This document shows, piece by piece, positions 5,825 to 8,385 of a stretch of 8,385 nucleotides of DNA (the first letter of the stretch is position 1; every line of letters starts with the position of its first letter). The DNA is from Deltaproteobacteria bacterium. GTDB taxonomy: Bacteria; Desulfobacterota; Binatia; UBA9968. The notes beneath the pieces are model-generated. The model was given only the letters and a program-made list of their open reading frames with translations, ran no database searches and was not told the origin of the DNA. Where the stretch lies: the NCBI GenBank assembly GCA_021323355.1, contig JAJONK010000177.1, positions 1-8,385 of the forward strand. Reading direction: 5' to 3'. Made by a program: the position numbers and the translations under genes.

Positions 5825-6217
5825 TTAATCTCGCTTAGCCTTACCTGATGCTTTAAGCGGATTCGCGATGCTCCTTATGTAGGCAAGCAAATCCTGCAGC
5901 TGATTATCTTTCAAAACGCCACCCCAAGCAGGCATAAAAGAAGACTTATCCACCGCCGCACCGCCTTTGGCGATGATAGTCATAAGGAATTCGTCGGACA
6001 ACGAGTTCATTAGCTTGCCATCGGTATGGTCGGCGGGCTTTACCGGGAGCGCTTTTCCCGCTGCCCCATCGCCTCGCCCTTTATCTCCATGACAGCTCGA
6101 ACAGTAGGTCATATAAAGCTTTTGCCCCTCTGCCGCACTCTGAGCCCGAGCCAAACCGGGTCCCGCTATAGCGAGAGCGACAAAAGTCACACCTAGGACG
6201 CTAATTCGCTGCAACAT
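5825..6217 (-). CDS. Periplasmic class I c-type cytochrome (single haem)
   Basis: A 130-aa secreted monohaem cytochrome c, probably a soluble electron carrier in the periplasm. The N-terminus is a signal peptide: LQRISVLG, a hydrophobic core VTFVALAIAG, then ALA-type site ARA-QS near residue 25. The haem-attachment motif CSSCH is at 39-43 and the likely distal ligand is Met95 in SSFMPAWGG. The typical C-terminal helix LQDLLAYIRSIAN follows. Sequence and size resemble the small cytochrome c / cbb3 subunit-like domain (C-type, PF13442-like), but I cannot name a specific electron partner. The start may be ATG 6217 or the adjacent GTG 6220; no strong ribosome binding site separates them. It lies 62 bases upstream of groES in the same direction and diverges from the GST gene. 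Confidence 0.92.
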   Translation of the reverse strand: MLQRISVLGVTFVALAIAGPGLARAQSAAEGQKLYMTYCSSCHGDKGRGDGAAGKALPVKPADHTDGKLMNSLSDEFLMTIIAKGGAAVDKSSFMPAWGGVLKDNQLQDLLAYIRSIANPLKASGKAKRD

Positions 6218-6355
6218 CACGTCAAGACTCTTTCACCAAAAGTAAACTCCCTTCTTTAACAGATATACAATCCAAACGGTAGAGGTCGCGCGACAAAGTA
6301 TGGCAGGTCGTTCTAATCGGCAATGACAATAAAATCCGTTCCCTCCAGTCGCCGA

Positions 6356-6380
6356 TCGGTATTCGTCGGTAAATTCGGTT
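6356..6380 (+). repeat. Three phased TCGGT repeats upstream of the GST gene
   Basis: TCGGTA (6356-6361), TCGGTA (6366-6371) and TCGGTT (6375-6380) are spaced 10 and 9 bases apart, close to one helical turn, and run into the putative GST -35 box. This resembles a binding array for a regulator, but the unit is short. Confidence 0.4.
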
Positions 6381-6406
6381 GTCGCTGTGGCCAAAATGGT
6401 GATAAG
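6379..6406 (+). promoter_or_regulatory. Candidate promoter of the GST gene
   Basis: TTGTCG (6379-6384), a 16-base spacer and GATAAG (6401-6406) match 4 of 6 bases at each box of the housekeeping consensus. Transcription would start about 30 bases before the ATG. The 226-bp region between the divergent cytochrome and GST genes holds no other convincing element. Confidence 0.35.
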
Positions 6407-6433
6407 AAATTGATCTTTCAAGATACTGATTGC

Positions 6434-6438
6434 GGAGG
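6434..6438 (+). promoter_or_regulatory. Ribosome binding site of the GST gene
   Basis: GGAGG ends at 6438, 5 bases before the ATG at 6444. It overlaps the in-frame GTG at 6438, ruling that codon out as the start. Confidence 0.8.
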
Positions 6439-6443
6439 TGTTT

Positions 6444-7064
6444 ATGCTCAAGATTTGGGGCCGTACAGACTCCTCGAATGTGCAAAAAGTGCTCTGGTGT
6501 TGCGGTGAGCTCGATTTGGAATTTAATCGGGTAGACTGGGGTGGAAAATTCGGCGGTAATAAAGACAAAGCATATCGAGATAAGAACCCGAACGGCTTAG
6601 TGCCGACCATTGAAGACGGCAACTTTGTTCTTTGGGAGTCCAACTCGATTATGCGCTATCTAGTCGAAAAATACGGCCACGGAAGACTCCTGCCGGCGAC
6701 ACCGGAAGGCCGTGCCAATGCCAATCGATGGATGGACTGGCAGCTTTCCACATTCAATCCGATCATCGTACCGCTTTTTTTTGCGACCATTCGAACCCCG
6801 GCAGATAAACGCGACCCTAAAGCAATTGAATCTGCCTTAGACAAGAGCTCTCAAGCATGGCAGATCGTTGAGAACCATTTGGAGGGGAATAAATATTTAG
6901 CCGGCGACGAATTCTCGATCGGTGATATCCCCCTAGGGGTTTGGGCGCATCGTTGGTTCAACCTGCCGATTGAACGGCCCAAACAGAAAAATCTCACCGC
7001 TTGGTATGAACGATTAACCCAGCGCAAACCGTACCAAACTCATATCATGATTCCGGTCACGTGA
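6444..7064 (+). CDS. Glutathione S-transferase family protein
   Basis: A 206-aa soluble glutathione S-transferase, a family that conjugates glutathione to electrophiles or acts in stress and catabolism. The N-terminal thioredoxin-like domain (~1-77) shows KIWGRTDSSNVQKVLW, where Ser10/Ser11 occupy the theta/beta-type catalytic position. It continues with NPNGLVPTIEDG (48-59; the Val-Pro is the cis-proline turn that holds glutathione) and ESNSIMRYL (65-73; Glu-Ser contacts the gamma-glutamyl group). The C-terminal all-helical domain carries NANRWMDWQ and AGDEFSIGDIPLGVW, the N-capping box. The ATG at 6444 is set by GGAGG 5 bases upstream. The gene diverges from the cytochrome c gene and converges on nuoN, so it stands alone. 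The substrate cannot be inferred. Confidence 0.93.
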   Translation: MLKIWGRTDSSNVQKVLWCCGELDLEFNRVDWGGKFGGNKDKAYRDKNPNGLVPTIEDGNFVLWESNSIMRYLVEKYGHGRLLPATPEGRANANRWMDWQLSTFNPIIVPLFFATIRTPADKRDPKAIESALDKSSQAWQIVENHLEGNKYLAGDEFSIGDIPLGVWAHRWFNLPIERPKQKNLTAWYERLTQRKPYQTHIMIPVT

Positions 7065-7100
7065 TGCGTTCCGCCGCGTAGTCAGTCTGGAGCAAACTGG

Positions 7101-7120
7101 CGCACAAGCCTTGTGTGTTT
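7101..7120 (+). terminator. Weak candidate terminator after the GST gene
   Basis: A 7-bp stem (7101-7107 with 7111-7117, one G-U pair) closes a 3-base loop and is followed by a T-rich stretch (TTTATTTG). It lies in the 54-bp gap between the convergent GST and nuoN genes. The stem is short, so this is only a candidate. Confidence 0.3.
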
Positions 7121-8385
7121 ATTTGATAAAAAAACGCAGTGATTGCGTGGTGTATTGGCTTAACGGCGAGAAATAGATTCCCAAAATAACGGTTAGAACC
7201 GCCAACGGTACCATTAAAGTGAAATTGTGGCCGGCAATGGCGATCGCTTTATCGCCCGGATCGGGAGTATCCAAAAACATCACCTTAACGACCTTGGCAT
7301 AGTAATACAGCGAGATGACGCTGTTCGCTACGGCGACCAACGCCAGGATGATAAAGGCGCCGCCTTCTTTCAAAACCGCGGCAAAGAGAAAAAACTTGCC
7401 GATGAATCCGGCGAAAGGAGGCAGGCCGGTGAGCGAAAACAAGAAAATGGAAAAGCAAACTGCCGGCACTACCGCGCCGCGCCAAGCTAGCCCACGATAG
7501 CCATCGATGTCTTCGCTGCCGATATGATTAGCAACCATAGCAACCACCAAGAAGGCGCCGACGTTCATAATCAGGTAAACGACAATATAAAAGAGGATGG
7601 CACTAAGGCCGTCATTAGTCAGTATCGCCAATCCCATCAGCATGTAGCCGGCATGAGCGATCCCCGAATAGGCCAACATGCGCTTTAAGTTTCTTTGATT
7701 AAGAGCGCACAGATTGCCCACGGTCATGGTGATCATGCTGGCGAACAACAAGATCTGAGGCCACTCAACGCCCGGTAAAAACGCCCAGTCGCCAGCGGCT
7801 GAAACGACGGAGATGCCGGGGTAAAAAAACCGGATCAAGATCGCCAGGCCTGCGGCGTTAGAGGCCACTGAAAGAAAGGCGGTGAACGGAGTCGGCGCCC
7901 CCTGATAAACGTCCGGTGACCACATATGAAACGGGACGAAGACAATTTTGTATCCGAAACCGGCAAATACGAACATAAAGGCCATAAACAAACCTGCTTT
8001 GTTTATCTCGACCTTTGCCAGCATCTGCTGAATCGCCGCGTAGTCGAGGCTACCCGTCATCCCGAAGATCCAGCTCATGCCGTAAATCATTGTCCCCGAA
8101 GCGACGCCGCCGTAAATCAGATATTTCAGCGCGGCCTCGCTCGAGCGCCGGTTTCTCGGTAAAAAGCCAGTGAGAACGTAAGAGGTTAAACTTACCAGTT
8201 CGAGGGATAGGTAGGCGGTCAGAAGATTACTCGACGACGCCATGAAAAAAATACCCAGAGCGCATGTCAATAGAAGGGTATAATATTCACCCTGATAAAC
8301 CTGCTTGATCTCAGCGCTGCCGAGCGACATCCAGATCGCGCAAATCGCCGCCAGCAGAGTGACTATTTTGAAAAAAAGGCTGAAA
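7119..8385 (-). CDS. nuoN: NADH-quinone oxidoreductase subunit N, C-terminal part (5' end outside window)
   Basis: The last 421 residues of NuoN, an antiporter-like membrane subunit of respiratory complex I that helps pump protons across the inner membrane. It is almost entirely hydrophobic helices and carries the proton-channel motifs: LSLELVSLTSYVL (conserved Glu), EAALKYLIYGGVASG (conserved Lys), and KIVFVPFHMWSPDVYQGAPTPFTAFL with its Lys and signature loop. LKRMLAYSGIAHAGYMLMG and the LTGLPPFAGFIGKFFLF stretch (another Lys) follow. The frame stays open upstream of the internal ATG at 8330 to the window edge (FSLFFKIVTLLAAICAIW), and NuoN is normally ~480 aa, so the true start lies outside. 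As nuoN is usually the last nuo gene, the rest of the operon is expected to the right. It converges on the GST gene. Confidence 0.95.
   Translation of the reverse strand, partial: FSLFFKIVTLLAAICAIWMSLGSAEIKQVYQGEYYTLLLTCALGIFFMASSSNLLTAYLSLELVSLTSYVLTGFLPRNRRSSEAALKYLIYGGVASGTMIYGMSWIFGMTGSLDYAAIQQMLAKVEINKAGLFMAFMFVFAGFGYKIVFVPFHMWSPDVYQGAPTPFTAFLSVASNAAGLAILIRFFYPGISVVSAAGDWAFLPGVEWPQILLFASMITMTVGNLCALNQRNLKRMLAYSGIAHAGYMLMGLAILTNDGLSAILFYIVVYLIMNVGAFLVVAMVANHIGSEDIDGYRGLAWRGAVVPAVCFSIFLFSLTGLPPFAGFIGKFFLFAAVLKEGGAFIILALVAVANSVISLYYYAKVVKVMFLDTPDPGDKAIAIAGHNFTLMVPLAVLTVILGIYFSPLSQYTTQSLRFFIK

Noticed and set aside
6285..6294. Perfect 10-bp palindrome GTCGCGCGAC upstream of the cytochrome gene
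   Set aside because: Short and low-complexity (alternating CG), with no partner site or promoter placed nearby; likely chance.
6233..6643. 136-codon minus-strand frame across the cytochrome/GST gap and the GST start
   Set aside because: It overlaps the well-supported GST N-terminus, has no recognisable domain, and lacks a ribosome binding site.
1..8385. CRISPR arrays, defence systems, mobile elements, tRNA or rRNA
   Set aside because: No regularly spaced repeats, transposase or integrase motifs, tRNA-like cloverleaf or rRNA sequence seen on either strand; genes fill nearly all of the window.

Overview
The window looks like ordinary chromosome of a free-living, Gram-negative, respiring bacterium. 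Every clear gene belongs to a widespread family: the alaS 3' end, yjbQ, phoH, a DegP-type protease, hsp20, groEL, groES, a periplasmic c-type cytochrome, a glutathione S-transferase and nuoN. I see no transposase, integrase, phage gene, CRISPR array, tRNA or rRNA. The exported cytochrome, membrane-anchored HtrA, GST and complex I point to a proteobacterium-like or deltaproteobacterium-related lineage (for example Binatia or Rokubacteria-like soil bacteria). That placement is an impression from family resemblance, not a result.

Layout. (1) Positions 1-1798, plus strand: alaS (5' end missing), yjbQ and phoH overlap by 1 and 4 bases and form one translationally coupled operon. (2) 1840-5762 is a protein quality-control block. 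htrA (minus) and hsp20 (plus) diverge from a shared 163-bp region. hsp20 and groEL converge on a strong bidirectional terminator. groES-groEL is a classic two-gene operon on the minus strand. (3) A small secreted cytochrome c lies on the minus strand just upstream of groES, and a GST gene diverges from it. (4) The 3' part of nuoN enters from the right edge on the minus strand and converges on the GST gene.

How the genes fit together. HtrA (envelope protease), Hsp20 (holdase) and GroES/GroEL (foldase) together cover protein damage in the envelope and cytoplasm. The most interesting signals are in regulatory DNA. The htrA/hsp20 region carries a near mirror-image pair of promoters, both TTGAC(A/T)-N17-TAGGTT, with -35 boxes only 4 bp apart and further similarity just upstream of each -10. 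The predicted htrA leader holds two 14-bp direct repeats spaced 20 bp apart. A 21-bp imperfect palindrome, not resembling CIRCE, sits in front of groES. Three phased TCGGT repeats precede the GST gene. I did not find a convincing new multi-gene system. If anything is undescribed here, it is the stress-regulation wiring of this block.
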